From NCBI RefSeq assembly GCF_001486585.1, contig NZ_LN909046.1, positions 1,798,001 to 1,862,000 of the forward strand: 64,000 nucleotides of DNA. The letters are read 5' to 3'. Shown here piece by piece: positions 43,372 through 51,457 of this stretch. The position numbers and the translations under genes were made by a program. Positions within the stretch are counted from its first letter, which is position 1. Each line of letters begins with the position of its first letter. The notes beneath the pieces are model-generated. The model was not told the DNA's origin and did no database searches. It saw only the letters and a program-made list of their open reading frames with translations. Source of the DNA: Paenibacillus senegalimassiliensis (lineage in GTDB: Bacteria > Bacillota > Bacilli > Paenibacillales > Paenibacillaceae).

Positions 43372-45624
43372 TTATCTCGACAGTAAATTGTACAAGATTT
43401 GTGCAGCCTGCGCACGAGTCGATAATTGCTGTGGATTTAGCTTGCCTTCGCTACCTGTAATTACCCCTCCCGCAAGCAAAGCCTCGAATGCAGGTTTGGC
43501 ATAATCTGCGATTTGATCGGCATCGCTATATTGATCCAGATTACCTGATGCTGTTCCTACCGTACCGGCTGGAAGCTTACCCAGAGCCTCCAGGGCACGA
43601 TGCAGCAATGCCAGCAAATCCTGACGCGACAGATCTGCTTCCGGAGCAAAGCGGTTGTCCCCCACTCCTCCGGCAATACCCAGCTTCTTGGCAGCAGCCA
43701 GATAACCGCTGTAATAAGCATCTCCTGCATCAGCGAAGTTGTCTGCCCCTTCGGCTTCCGGGGCAATACCATAAGCTTTCAGAAGCAAGACCACGAATTG
43801 TCCCCGGCTCAACTTGGCATTAGGACTGAAGTGTTCATTATCCGTTCCTGACGCAATATTGCGGGAGGTAAGGAATTCCACTGCCGGGTAATACCAGGCA
43901 TCCGTAGCTACATCCACAAATTCACCTGACCGAATCGTTAATTGGATCGCCTGACCCGGAGCATAAGAGATGGCGGTTGCTCCGTCCTTGGTTGTTGGAC
44001 CTTGGTATCCCGGTTTAGCCGCATAACGAATTTCATACGTTCCCGGCGTCAATCCGGTAATTGAGGAGCCTGTAGCCTTCGTAAACTCCACTTCACCTAA
44101 CAACCTGTATTCCAGAGCAGCGGAAGTTCCGGTAATTTGGCCGTCCGCACTCTCCTTGGAACTGGCCTTCACAGCCTGCACGCCTGATGGCGTAGCTTCC
44201 AATCTGCTATATAAAGCATCCAGCGCCTTGGCGAAGTTCTGATATCTTGCCCCTACAGGGAATTCCTCGCCTTCCTTCGAATAATCTGGTTGAATATTCG
44301 TCCAGGAGTACATCAGTTCGATATGTCCAAGAATAGGTGCACGATTGCCATCCGCATCCTTATTGTCCTTGTTGTAGACGAACAGGTACGGAACCTGGAG
44401 TCGGTCACCGGAGATGACTTTCCCCGCACTATTGGTGTAATCAATCGTCCGCGGTTCCTCTGCGGAATTATTTTGCGTAATAATATTCGTCAGATAAGTG
44501 TTAACCAAGTCCACATACAATTTGGCATACGGGTGATCGGTAGTACGAATTTGCAGGTCCTCAGTGTTGTGAGGATTCTCTCCTCGCGGGCCACCTGTAT
44601 TATTATGGGGCTCCGCTACCTTAAGACCGCCATCGAGCTTCGTATCGAAGAAATACACTTTACGGCTTCCATGGCTCGCAGCGTAATCATTGATATATTT
44701 GATGACCGCTTGCGTATTCGGGCACCATGAGCCACCCCACAGGATGACCGAGTTGCCTTCATGCTCAAGAATTTGACGCAACTGGTGATAGGTCACATGC
44801 TCGTAAATTAAATCCTGATCTGTTTCCTCGAAAATAATCTGGCCGGCATTCTCTCCCGCATAATTCCGGTTAAATGCCTCCTTAATATAATCAGATTCAT
44901 TGATGGTCACATAATTGGAAGCTGATCCAAGCACTTCCCTGACCGCTTCCTTATATGCCGTTGTTTTCGTGGTATCCACCGCTCCGTTAGTCAGGAAATC
45001 TTCCCAAACCTTCGGCTCGTTCAAGTAAGCTACCACCGGGGCCGGCTTCCCATCCTCCCCTTTGTGATCCTTATTGTAAACAAACAGGAACGGGGAATTG
45101 ATCTTATCTGCGGCAACCACAGATCCGTCTTCCTTTGTATAGCTGACACTATTATCTGGAGTACGCTGATCGTATAGGCTTAAATTTTTAAAATATTTAT
45201 TTACGAGATCTACATACTTGTATGCGAAGGCATTGCCTGTATCAGCAATATCCAGACTTGCTCCATCCAGCTTGGTATCAAAGTTATAGATGGTCTTGAT
45301 TCCCTGCTCCTTGGCAACTTCATTAATCAAGCCAATAGTTGCCTGCGTCTGCTCGCTCCAGGCTCCTCCAATCAACACGGCAAAGTTACCCTCGCTCTCA
45401 AATACATAAGCAATATCCTCATAGGTCGCCGTTTTGAAGACCGGATTAGAGTCATTCAGACGAGGATATACTTGGGCGAAATAATTAAAATCATTCGTAG
45501 GCGTTACCACGCTGGCTTGACTACCGGAGGCAGCACCAGCGACACCGGAGAAGACAAGTGGAACCACCAATAAGAATGCCAATAACCATGCTGTTGTTCT
45601 CTGAATTTGCGTAAATTTGTTCAT
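43372..45624 (-). CDS. Exported SLH-domain protein with two degenerate thioredoxin-like domains
   Basis: This 750-residue protein has a Sec signal peptide (AWLLAFLLVVPLVFSGVAGA) and two related domains of roughly 200 residues. Domain 1 reads LIGGAWSEQTQATI ... SPFLFVYNKD; domain 2 reads LWGGSWCPNTQAVI ... VPYLFVYNKD. The pattern suggests thioredoxin-like folds with a cis-proline strand, but the usual CxxC is WSEQ in domain 1 and WCPN in domain 2, leaving one cysteine in the whole protein. A beta-rich segment and three C-terminal SLH domains (about 575-750, e.g. FVDVATDAWYYPAVEFL) would anchor it to the cell wall. It follows the low-complexity gene by 63 bases. Function is unknown. Confidence 0.8.
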   Translation of the reverse strand: MNKFTQIQRTTAWLLAFLLVVPLVFSGVAGAASGSQASVVTPTNDFNYFAQVYPRLNDSNPVFKTATYEDIAYVFESEGNFAVLIGGAWSEQTQATIGLINEVAKEQGIKTIYNFDTKLDGASLDIADTGNAFAYKYVDLVNKYFKNLSLYDQRTPDNSVSYTKEDGSVVAADKINSPFLFVYNKDHKGEDGKPAPVVAYLNEPKVWEDFLTNGAVDTTKTTAYKEAVREVLGSASNYVTINESDYIKEAFNRNYAGENAGQIIFEETDQDLIYEHVTYHQLRQILEHEGNSVILWGGSWCPNTQAVIKYINDYAASHGSRKVYFFDTKLDGGLKVAEPHNNTGGPRGENPHNTEDLQIRTTDHPYAKLYVDLVNTYLTNIITQNNSAEEPRTIDYTNSAGKVISGDRLQVPYLFVYNKDNKDADGNRAPILGHIELMYSWTNIQPDYSKEGEEFPVGARYQNFAKALDALYSRLEATPSGVQAVKASSKESADGQITGTSAALEYRLLGEVEFTKATGSSITGLTPGTYEIRYAAKPGYQGPTTKDGATAISYAPGQAIQLTIRSGEFVDVATDAWYYPAVEFLTSRNIASGTDNEHFSPNAKLSRGQFVVLLLKAYGIAPEAEGADNFADAGDAYYSGYLAAAKKLGIAGGVGDNRFAPEADLSRQDLLALLHRALEALGKLPAGTVGTASGNLDQYSDADQIADYAKPAFEALLAGGVITGSEGKLNPQQLSTRAQAAQILYNLLSR

Positions 45625-45687
45625 ATATTCCCCTCATTCTCTCCCAATAATTTAACTATTACTTGTTAACTTTAAATTGAAGCAGGA

Positions 45688-46458
45688 TCAGCAATCTTCA
45701 TCTGAGTCTGAAGAGGTCGATGGAGAAGCTGGAGCCGGCGATGGAGCGGCCGGTGCTGTTGCCGGGGCCGGCGTTTCCGTCTGTACCGCTGCTGGAGCTT
45801 TAGGAGAACTAGCCGGGGCAGAGCCTGCCGCCTCGGTTGCCTTAGGGCTTGCTGATGCCTTTGGCTGTTCCTTGGTTGCTTCCGGGGCTGGGGCTTTGGC
45901 CTCCTGCTTGTCGGTCACGGACGAGGTGGTGGCTGCAGCCTCCTTCGTCTTGGCCGGCTCAGAAGCTTTGGCAGCAGAGGTAGCTGGCGCCGCAGCCGCC
46001 TTCTCCGAATTATTGCTTACCGTCTTGGTGCTGCTTGGTGCTGTAGCCACCGGACTGGTCTTGGATGTTTCGGTCTTGCTCTCTTTGGCCAGTGCAGTAG
46101 ACTGGGTAGCTGTTTCTACTGTCGAAGCAGGCTGGTCTGCCTGTGTCTTCTCCTCCGTGGATGTTGCCACTGAACCGGTGGTAGCTTCTCCTTGCCCGGC
46201 TTGCTGCTGTACCTCTTGCTCGGGCTTGGTTGCTGTCTCTTTAGTAGAAGTAGCCAGTTCAGTCTGTTGCTTGTCTTCGACTTCTTCCACCGCCTTGCCG
46301 TCTTGTTCAGCCGATAAGTTGGACTCCACACTCTGCTCTGGGGAGTTCGATTTGGCCGCCTCTCCCTCACGGACATATTTATTGGCAGATACCGCCGCAA
46401 AAGTTACTGCTGAGAATAAGAACGCCGAAGCAATGAGAAGTATCGCGGTTTTCTTCAT
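45688..46458 (-). CDS. Exported low-complexity Ala/Pro/Thr/Ser/Lys/Glu-rich protein with C-terminal cysteine
   Basis: This 256-residue protein starts at the ATG at 46458 with AAAGGTGACC upstream. The signal sequence MKKTAILLIASAFLFSAVTF precedes a long disordered region built almost only of A, P, T, S, K, E and Q, ending in SSDSDEDC. That final residue is its only cysteine. No folded domain is recognisable. It is first in a two-gene operon with the SLH protein and is preceded by a promoter and a terminator-bearing leader. An overlapping plus-strand frame is a composition shadow with no signal sequence. Confidence 0.75.
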   Translation of the reverse strand: MKKTAILLIASAFLFSAVTFAAVSANKYVREGEAAKSNSPEQSVESNLSAEQDGKAVEEVEDKQQTELATSTKETATKPEQEVQQQAGQGEATTGSVATSTEEKTQADQPASTVETATQSTALAKESKTETSKTSPVATAPSSTKTVSNNSEKAAAAPATSAAKASEPAKTKEAAATTSSVTDKQEAKAPAPEATKEQPKASASPKATEAAGSAPASSPKAPAAVQTETPAPATAPAAPSPAPASPSTSSDSDEDC

Positions 46459-46522
46459 TAGGTCACCTTTCCTTTCCATTATGTAGTTACTCACTTCATG
46501 ACTGGCACTTTCTCCGGATAAT

Positions 46523-46563
46523 AAAAAAAGACTCAACAAGCGCTGTTAAGCGCCCATTGAATC
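46523..46563 (-). terminator. Intrinsic terminator in the 5' leader of the low-complexity/SLH operon
   Basis: On the minus strand GATTCAATGGGCGC pairs with GCGCTTGTTGAGTC over all 14 positions (four G-T pairs), loop TTAACA, followed by seven T. It lies 65 bases upstream of the start codon but downstream of a good promoter, so it may be an attenuator rather than a simple end of transcript. Confidence 0.75.
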
Positions 46564-46604
46564 TCTGGCTGTCCAGTAGATCAATTCTTATTTATCCGTG
46601 TGCA

Positions 46605-46635
46605 GTTGATGCTATAGGCTGAGCTATCGATCAAC
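46605..46635 (-). promoter_or_regulatory. Leader hairpin upstream of the attenuator
   Basis: GTTGAT/ATCAAC with inner ATAG/CTAT forms a stem-loop starting about 13 bases into the predicted transcript. Alternative pairing of CCTAT (46635-46639) with ATAGG (46614-46618) is possible, including a pseudoknot. It matches no riboswitch I know. Confidence 0.45.
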
Positions 46636-46654
46636 CTATATTCATTGTAATCCC

Positions 46655-46683
46655 ATCTTAAGACTAGGGATTAATTATGTCAA
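46655..46683 (-). promoter_or_regulatory. Sigma-A promoter of the low-complexity/SLH operon
   Basis: On the minus strand a consensus -35 TTGACA (46678-46683) is 17 bases from -10 TAAGAT (46655-46660). Transcription would start near 46648 and give a leader of about 190 bases. The rest of 46459-46786 holds the leader hairpin, the terminator and the ribosome binding site; no other gene is seen. Confidence 0.75.
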
Positions 46684-46786
46684 TGGTTATTTTCAACCTG
46701 CTTCGTAGGCTCATGCCAAGAAGGACCGGAGCTCCTATAACCCCCCGATCCTCTCTCTACTAGTGTCTTCGTTTGTCTTCGTTTCC

Positions 46787-47602
46787 TTACTGAAGCTGCT
46801 CTTCAAGGCAATACCTTTGCAATGCCAGCTTTACACCTTCCTCATTGTTAGAAGCCGTAACAGCATCCGCCGCCGCCTTCACTTCCAGCGGAGAGTTATC
46901 CATAGCGACTCCTAATCCGGCATAGGTTAGCATCGTCAAATCATTATAGTAATTGCCGATAGCCATCACTTGCTCCGCAGGAATACCCCGCTTTTCGGCT
47001 AACTTCTGTAGCGCAGCCCCCTTCGAGGCCTCCTTATGCATCAAATCGATGAAGAAATCGCCGCTGCGCAGCATGTTAAATTCCTGTGTCCACAGGCTCC
47101 ACTCCGAATATATATGGTCGAGTTCATCCATGCTTCCCGCAATCGTGAATTTAACGATCGGGTCCTCTAACTGCTCCCAGAGCGGCAGCTCCTGCGGCGC
47201 ATCTATCATAAATTGACGGTACAAAGCCAGCGCCTCCTGACTTAACCCTGCCGCATTCTCAACGAAAATGCCAAAGGTCGTATTGATGTCAAAATGCACC
47301 TTATGCTTGCGGCAATAATCCATATAAGGCTCTAGTCCGAATGGATTCATAGCAAATTGATGGACGATTTCCTGGGTCTTCACATCTACCGTAGCCGCTC
47401 CATTATGAGTAATGACATAACCATCCAGCCCTAATTGCTCCATATAAGGAATTGAGCTTCTCGGAGCACGCCCGGTACACAGCACAAATTCCGTACCTTG
47501 GGCAGCAATGGCCCGTATGGTCTCCACGGTGCCTGGTGATAACTCGTGGTCATCATTAATCAGCGTTCCGTCTACATCCAAAGCGATCAGTTTGTATTTC
47601 AT
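46787..47602 (-). CDS. HAD-superfamily phosphatase, Cof type (HAD-IIB)
   Basis: This 271-residue protein starts at the ATG at 47602 with AAGGAGA nine bases upstream; a longer frame lacks a site. HAD motif I is LIALDVDGTLINDD, motif II FVLCTGRAP, and motifs III/IV are KGAALQKLAEKRG and AIGNYYNDLTMLTYAG. The C2-type cap marks the Cof/YidA group, which dephosphorylates sugar phosphates and other small phosphate esters. The asparagine in GNYYND, where many members have GDxxND, may affect activity. Confidence 0.88.
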   Translation of the reverse strand: MKYKLIALDVDGTLINDDHELSPGTVETIRAIAAQGTEFVLCTGRAPRSSIPYMEQLGLDGYVITHNGAATVDVKTQEIVHQFAMNPFGLEPYMDYCRKHKVHFDINTTFGIFVENAAGLSQEALALYRQFMIDAPQELPLWEQLEDPIVKFTIAGSMDELDHIYSEWSLWTQEFNMLRSGDFFIDLMHKEASKGAALQKLAEKRGIPAEQVMAIGNYYNDLTMLTYAGLGVAMDNSPLEVKAAADAVTASNNEEGVKLALQRYCLEEQLQ

Positions 47603-47660
47603 CTCCACGGTCTCCTTAGGTGTATTTGGATAATCTTTTATATGTCTTACTACAACCCTA

Positions 47661-48452
47661 TCAAAGCCGCTCATTTCCCGCAAGGATATCCTTCGCAACC
47701 CTTTTGTAAGTACGCAGCGCCTCGATTTCCTCCGCGGTTAATTCCCGAAATTCTCCGAGGGGCAAGGTCTCATCCAGCACAAGCGGTCCCATCGACAAGC
47801 GCTTCAAATAAGTTACCTGTGAGCCTACCGCTTCGAACATTCGCTTGACCTGATGGAATTTCCCCTCGGAGATGGTAAGCCGGATTAGCGAACTCCGTAC
47901 GCCCTCCTCGGATATACTATGGTCCAATACTTCCAGTTCGGCAGGCAAAGTCATATAGCCATCGTCCAGCGTAACGCCTTGACGAAAGCGTATCGCCTCT
48001 AAGTCCCCAACATGTCCGAGCACGTGAGCCTCATACGTTTTGGGTACATGCTTGCGGGGAGATAACAGATCATGGGCCAATTGCCCATCATTCGTTAATA
48101 ACAATAACCCTTCCGTATCCTTGTCAAGCCGTCCGACGGGAAAAGGAGAGAACACTTGAAAGTCCACTGGTAGCAAGTCCAGCACCGTGCGGTCCCGCGC
48201 ATCTTCTGTAGCCGAGATTACTCCCGGCGGCTTGTGCAGCATCAGATAGACAAATTCACGGTAGAAGATCCGCTCTCCGTCCAGTTCAATGACATCCGCA
48301 ATAGGATCACATTGCAGTCCACTATCCTTTACTACCTTGCCACCGCAAGTGACTCTGCCTTGCTTGACCAGCTTCTTAAGCTCCGACCTGGTACCGTAAC
48401 CAAGGTGCGCCAATATTTTATCCAATCGTTGCGTCTTCTTACCGCCACTCAT
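47661..48452 (-). CDS. RsuA-family rRNA pseudouridine synthase
   Basis: This 263-residue protein starts at the ATG at 48452 with GGAGGTGG upstream. An N-terminal S4 RNA-binding domain (QRLDKILAHLGYGTRSELKKL) is followed by the pseudouridine synthase core, with the catalytic aspartate in GRLDKDTEGLLLLTNDG and the EGKFHQVKRMFEAVG motif. RsuA modifies a single uridine in 16S rRNA; other paralogs exist, so the site is not certain. It starts two bases after the RsmF-like gene ends, so the two RNA-modifying enzymes are probably co-expressed. Confidence 0.9.
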   Translation of the reverse strand: MSGGKKTQRLDKILAHLGYGTRSELKKLVKQGRVTCGGKVVKDSGLQCDPIADVIELDGERIFYREFVYLMLHKPPGVISATEDARDRTVLDLLPVDFQVFSPFPVGRLDKDTEGLLLLTNDGQLAHDLLSPRKHVPKTYEAHVLGHVGDLEAIRFRQGVTLDDGYMTLPAELEVLDHSISEEGVRSSLIRLTISEGKFHQVKRMFEAVGSQVTYLKRLSMGPLVLDETLPLGEFRELTAEEIEALRTYKRVAKDILAGNERL

Positions 48453-48454
48453 GC

Positions 48455-49993
48455 TTACGTCCACCTCCACCCGGCAGGATATTCATTCTTAAGCAGTCCA
48501 TCCTGCCATTTACTCCAACCCAGCGAGTATCCGTCCACAGCAACCAAGGTATAACCCTTAAGGTTAGCTCCCTCACGGCATTGAAGACGTTCCGCCTCCA
48601 CCGTGAGCGTCTCCCCCTTCAAGTAGCGTATAGCCTCGCCAGTCTCTCCCGAGAGATGGAGAACCCGCAACGCTTCCTCCGGACGTAATGCCGTAGCCAG
48701 TGGATGGCCCGGGATAAAGCGCCCATTCTTCGCCGTACCAACATACCAGCCTGGTCTGACTACCTTCAGCACTTCAAGACGTTCCTTGGTCAGCGGGGAC
48801 AGATACACATTTCCTCCATATAATAAGGGTTCCCCCATGAACGGTGCAGCAAGCTGCTCCCGGGCAAACCTGTACCAACTCTCCAGCACTTCCTGTTCAT
48901 CCACTTGGTGGCGATCGCTCCCGTCCTGTGCGCCGGCCGCATGCCGCGACCGGCGCACAGGACGGGGCGTTCTTCTCCCCCGCGTGCTTACCGGTACCTC
49001 TTCCGAGGTATTCATCATCTTCTCAGCCGTAATCGGCCATTCTCCGCCTTCTATCCGCTCCAGCACCGCGAAGAAATGTCCCTCGCCTGCTACTTGATGT
49101 GGCCAAAGCCGACCGCAGCCTGCAGTCTGCCTGACCACATCAGGCGGGAAGGCTTGTCCATTCTCCTGTCTTCCCAGCCACTCCGGCCGTCCTGGCGCAA
49201 TCCCGTTGTCTCTGGCCAGAGGAACCACTTGGAACTCCGGATGGGAGAGCAAGAATTCCGCGATCATCATCTCGTCCTCTTCCGGGGCGAACGTACAAGT
49301 GGAATAGACGATTCGGCCACCCGGAGCCAGCATCGCAGCCGCCGAGCTTAGAATTTCCCGCTGCATGGCGGCATACTTCAAGGTCCAGGCCGGCTCCCAC
49401 AAGCGAGCCATATCCTCATCCTTGCGGAACATCCCTTCTCCCGAGCAAGGAGCATCGATCAGAATTTTATCGAAGTAATAGGGGAAGGATTCGGCAATTC
49501 GCTCTGGGGACTCATTTAGCACGACCGCATTCCGTACCCCGCAGAGCTCAATATTTTTGGCTAACGCTTTCGTGCGCTCCGCATGGATATCATTCGTTAC
49601 AAGCAAGCCCGTTCCTTGTAGCTTACCGGCGATTTGCGTGGATTTCCCACCCGGAGCCGCACACAGATCCAGTACCCGATCTCCGCTTGTGACCTCCAAT
49701 AGCTCCACCGGCGCCATGGCGCTTGGTTCTTGTATATAATACAGTCCCGCATGGTAATAAGGATGCTTCCCGGGCTTGATTGCCTCATCCACATAGTAGC
49801 CCGTTTCACACCAAGGAATTCCCTTTAATTCATAAGGGATTCGCTCCCGGAATGCCGCCTCTCCAATCTTAAGCGTGTTTATGCGTATTCCGGCGTAGCG
49901 CGGCTCCTCGTAAGAGGCCAGGAAGGCAGCAAATTCCTCCCCGAGCAGCTCCCGCATTCGCTCTATAAAGACTATCGGCAGTTGTATCGCCAT
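48455..49993 (-). CDS. RsmB/NOP-family RNA cytosine-C5 methyltransferase, RsmF-like (copy 2)
   Basis: This 512-residue protein starts at the ATG at 49993 (weak GGATGG site). Motif I is LDLCAAPGGKSTQIA, motif IV DAPCSGEGMFRKDE and motif VI YSTCTFAPEEDE, with the catalytic cysteines present. The C-terminal extension resembles that of the copy at 41286-42836. A charged linker at about 340-365 contains RRTPRPVRRSRHAAGAQDG, encoded by a perfect 17-base inverted repeat. It is followed directly by the RsuA-like gene. Confidence 0.9.
   Translation of the reverse strand: MAIQLPIVFIERMRELLGEEFAAFLASYEEPRYAGIRINTLKIGEAAFRERIPYELKGIPWCETGYYVDEAIKPGKHPYYHAGLYYIQEPSAMAPVELLEVTSGDRVLDLCAAPGGKSTQIAGKLQGTGLLVTNDIHAERTKALAKNIELCGVRNAVVLNESPERIAESFPYYFDKILIDAPCSGEGMFRKDEDMARLWEPAWTLKYAAMQREILSSAAAMLAPGGRIVYSTCTFAPEEDEMMIAEFLLSHPEFQVVPLARDNGIAPGRPEWLGRQENGQAFPPDVVRQTAGCGRLWPHQVAGEGHFFAVLERIEGGEWPITAEKMMNTSEEVPVSTRGRRTPRPVRRSRHAAGAQDGSDRHQVDEQEVLESWYRFAREQLAAPFMGEPLLYGGNVYLSPLTKERLEVLKVVRPGWYVGTAKNGRFIPGHPLATALRPEEALRVLHLSGETGEAIRYLKGETLTVEAERLQCREGANLKGYTLVAVDGYSLGWSKWQDGLLKNEYPAGWRWT
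48920..48966. repeat. Perfect 17-base inverted repeat inside the RsmF-like copy 2 coding region
   Basis: CCCGTCCTGTGCGCCGG (48920-48936) and CCGGCGCACAGGACGGG (48950-48966) are perfect complements with a 13-base loop. The hairpin is very GC-rich and lies in the variable Arg-rich linker rather than in a conserved domain, as expected if a palindromic element had been inserted in frame. Confidence 0.75.
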
Positions 49994-50079
49994 ATTTGTA
50001 CCATCCAATCTGTGCAGACTAAATAAAAACAATGCTATTGTACCATAGCAGCCCCTGCAAGGCATTTGTGATTTTCATG

Positions 50080-50111
50080 AAAAAACCCGCCTCCCCGAGT
50101 CAGGAAAGACG
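50080..50111 (-). terminator. Rho-independent terminator after the DUF309 gene
   Basis: On the minus strand CGTCTTTCC pairs with GGGGAGGCG at all nine positions (three G-T pairs), followed by GG and six T. It separates the pyrD - alarmone synthetase - DUF309 genes from the RsmF-like gene. Confidence 0.75.
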
Positions 50112-50116
50112 AGTCA

Positions 50117-50611
50117 TTATTCGCTTAGTGGTCCTGCTTTTCTTTGCTCCAGCTTGTAGAGCCGCTCCGCATGCTTGGGCCCGCGCTGAGGCTTCTGCTG
50201 CTGCGGATGGTTAGGAGCAATTTCCGTAGCAGCTTGATTCACAGCTTCGGCCAGCTCTGCATCCAGCACCCTAATCGTTAAGTCATAATATTTGAAAGGC
50301 GAGTCCGCCCCATCCGCAAGCTGCTGCACATACAGCTCCGTATCCTGGCGCAATTGACCCAGGTCGATGCCAAGCACATGTTCGGGATAGGGCCCAAGAC
50401 GCTCCAAGGCCGATACTAACATCTTCCTGGCACCAAGCCGATTGCCTCGCCGCGCATGGAACAAGCCCACAGCCACTTGAAGCAACCCTTTATATAGCGG
50501 ATCGTAGTTCTGTTCCAGCCACAGCTCTTCAAGCACCTCATGGCATTCGAAGTAATCCCGGTCCCGATTGAAATATACGAGATACGCCACATAGAGCGGC
50601 TCATAGCTCAT
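50117..50611 (-). CDS. DUF309 domain protein
   Basis: This 164-residue helical protein carries the DUF309 motif DYFECHEVLEELWLEQN near residue 20, followed by GLLQVAVGLFHARRGN. The His and Glu residues resemble a metal site, but no function is established for the family. The start overlaps the alarmone synthetase stop by 11 bases, so translation is coupled. The basic C-terminus (HPQQQKPQRGPKHAERLYK) is an extension beyond the usual domain. Confidence 0.85.
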   Translation of the reverse strand: MSYEPLYVAYLVYFNRDRDYFECHEVLEELWLEQNYDPLYKGLLQVAVGLFHARRGNRLGARKMLVSALERLGPYPEHVLGIDLGQLRQDTELYVQQLADGADSPFKYYDLTIRVLDAELAEAVNQAATEIAPNHPQQQKPQRGPKHAERLYKLEQRKAGPLSE

Positions 50612-51416
50612 CGCCGGGCTCCTCCACCTTCTTGTATTGCTTGATTAGCCCCTTAACGCCCACCAGCAAATCCTTGATGCCTTCAAAGTCCTTCACTTCC
50701 CACAATTCATTGAATCGGCGCTGGGCATCGATGGCCTCCGAGACCAGGTGGTAGAAATAAAGCTGGTGAATGGCCGCAAGCAGCGACGACACAATGTTGG
50801 CATCGTCCTCGAAGCTCTTCTGCGCAATCAAGATTTCCTGGCGGATGCTGGACATTTCATTATCGAGTACAAAAGCAGCTTCTCCCGCCTTTTTCAGCCG
50901 TTTGCGCATTTCGTCCGGCAAGCTCTCCCGATATTTATAGTTCAGGGAATGCTCAATGGTAGCCCAGAAATTCATCGCCAGCGTGCGAATTTGGATTTCG
51001 GCCAGAACAACCTTTTGTCCGAGCGCGGTTTGTACCGGATACTCGACAATCATATGGAAGCTGCGATAACCGCTCTCCTTGAAATTCGTAATATAGTCCT
51101 TCTCGTACAACACATTGAGGTCCTTGCGCATGCGAATATATTCCGCTACCCTGCGAATATCCTCCACAAATTGGCACATGATGCGAATGCCCGCGATATC
51201 CTCGATCCCGGTCTCCAGGTCATCAAGCGATACATCCAGCCGCTTTGCCTTATCAAGAATGCTGGATATTTTCTTAACCCTGCCGGTCACGAACTCTATT
51301 GGGGCGTACTCTTCCCGTTTCTTCAACTCGGAGCGCATCGTTTTAAATTTAACCTTCAACTCTTCAACGGCTTGTTCGTACGGAAGCAAAAATGTTTTCC
51401 AATCCCTACTGTCCAT
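50601..51416 (-). CDS. Small alarmone synthetase (RelQ/YjbM-like GTP pyrophosphokinase)
   Basis: This 271-residue protein starts at the ATG at 51416 with CAGGAGG upstream. It contains only the RelA/SpoT synthetase domain: IEFVTGRVKKISSI, DIAGIRIMCQF, ESGYRSFHMIVEYP and LAEIQIRTLAMNFWATIEHSLNYKY. There is no hydrolase, TGS or ACT domain, so it should make (p)ppGpp from GTP/GDP and ATP without degrading it. It sits between pyrD and DUF309 on the same strand. Confidence 0.9.
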   Translation of the reverse strand: MDSRDWKTFLLPYEQAVEELKVKFKTMRSELKKREEYAPIEFVTGRVKKISSILDKAKRLDVSLDDLETGIEDIAGIRIMCQFVEDIRRVAEYIRMRKDLNVLYEKDYITNFKESGYRSFHMIVEYPVQTALGQKVVLAEIQIRTLAMNFWATIEHSLNYKYRESLPDEMRKRLKKAGEAAFVLDNEMSSIRQEILIAQKSFEDDANIVSSLLAAIHQLYFYHLVSEAIDAQRRFNELWEVKDFEGIKDLLVGVKGLIKQYKKVEEPGDEL

Positions 51417-51457
51417 CCTTGTGCCTCCTGTCATTATACGCAGGCTAAAAAAGCCCG

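Noticed and set aside
45677..46486. Long plus-strand frame of about 270 codons opposite the low-complexity gene
   Set aside because: It mirrors the Ala/Pro/Thr-rich composition of the minus-strand gene, and its start has no good ribosome site. The minus frame has a clean signal peptide, an AAAGGTGA site and a promoter.
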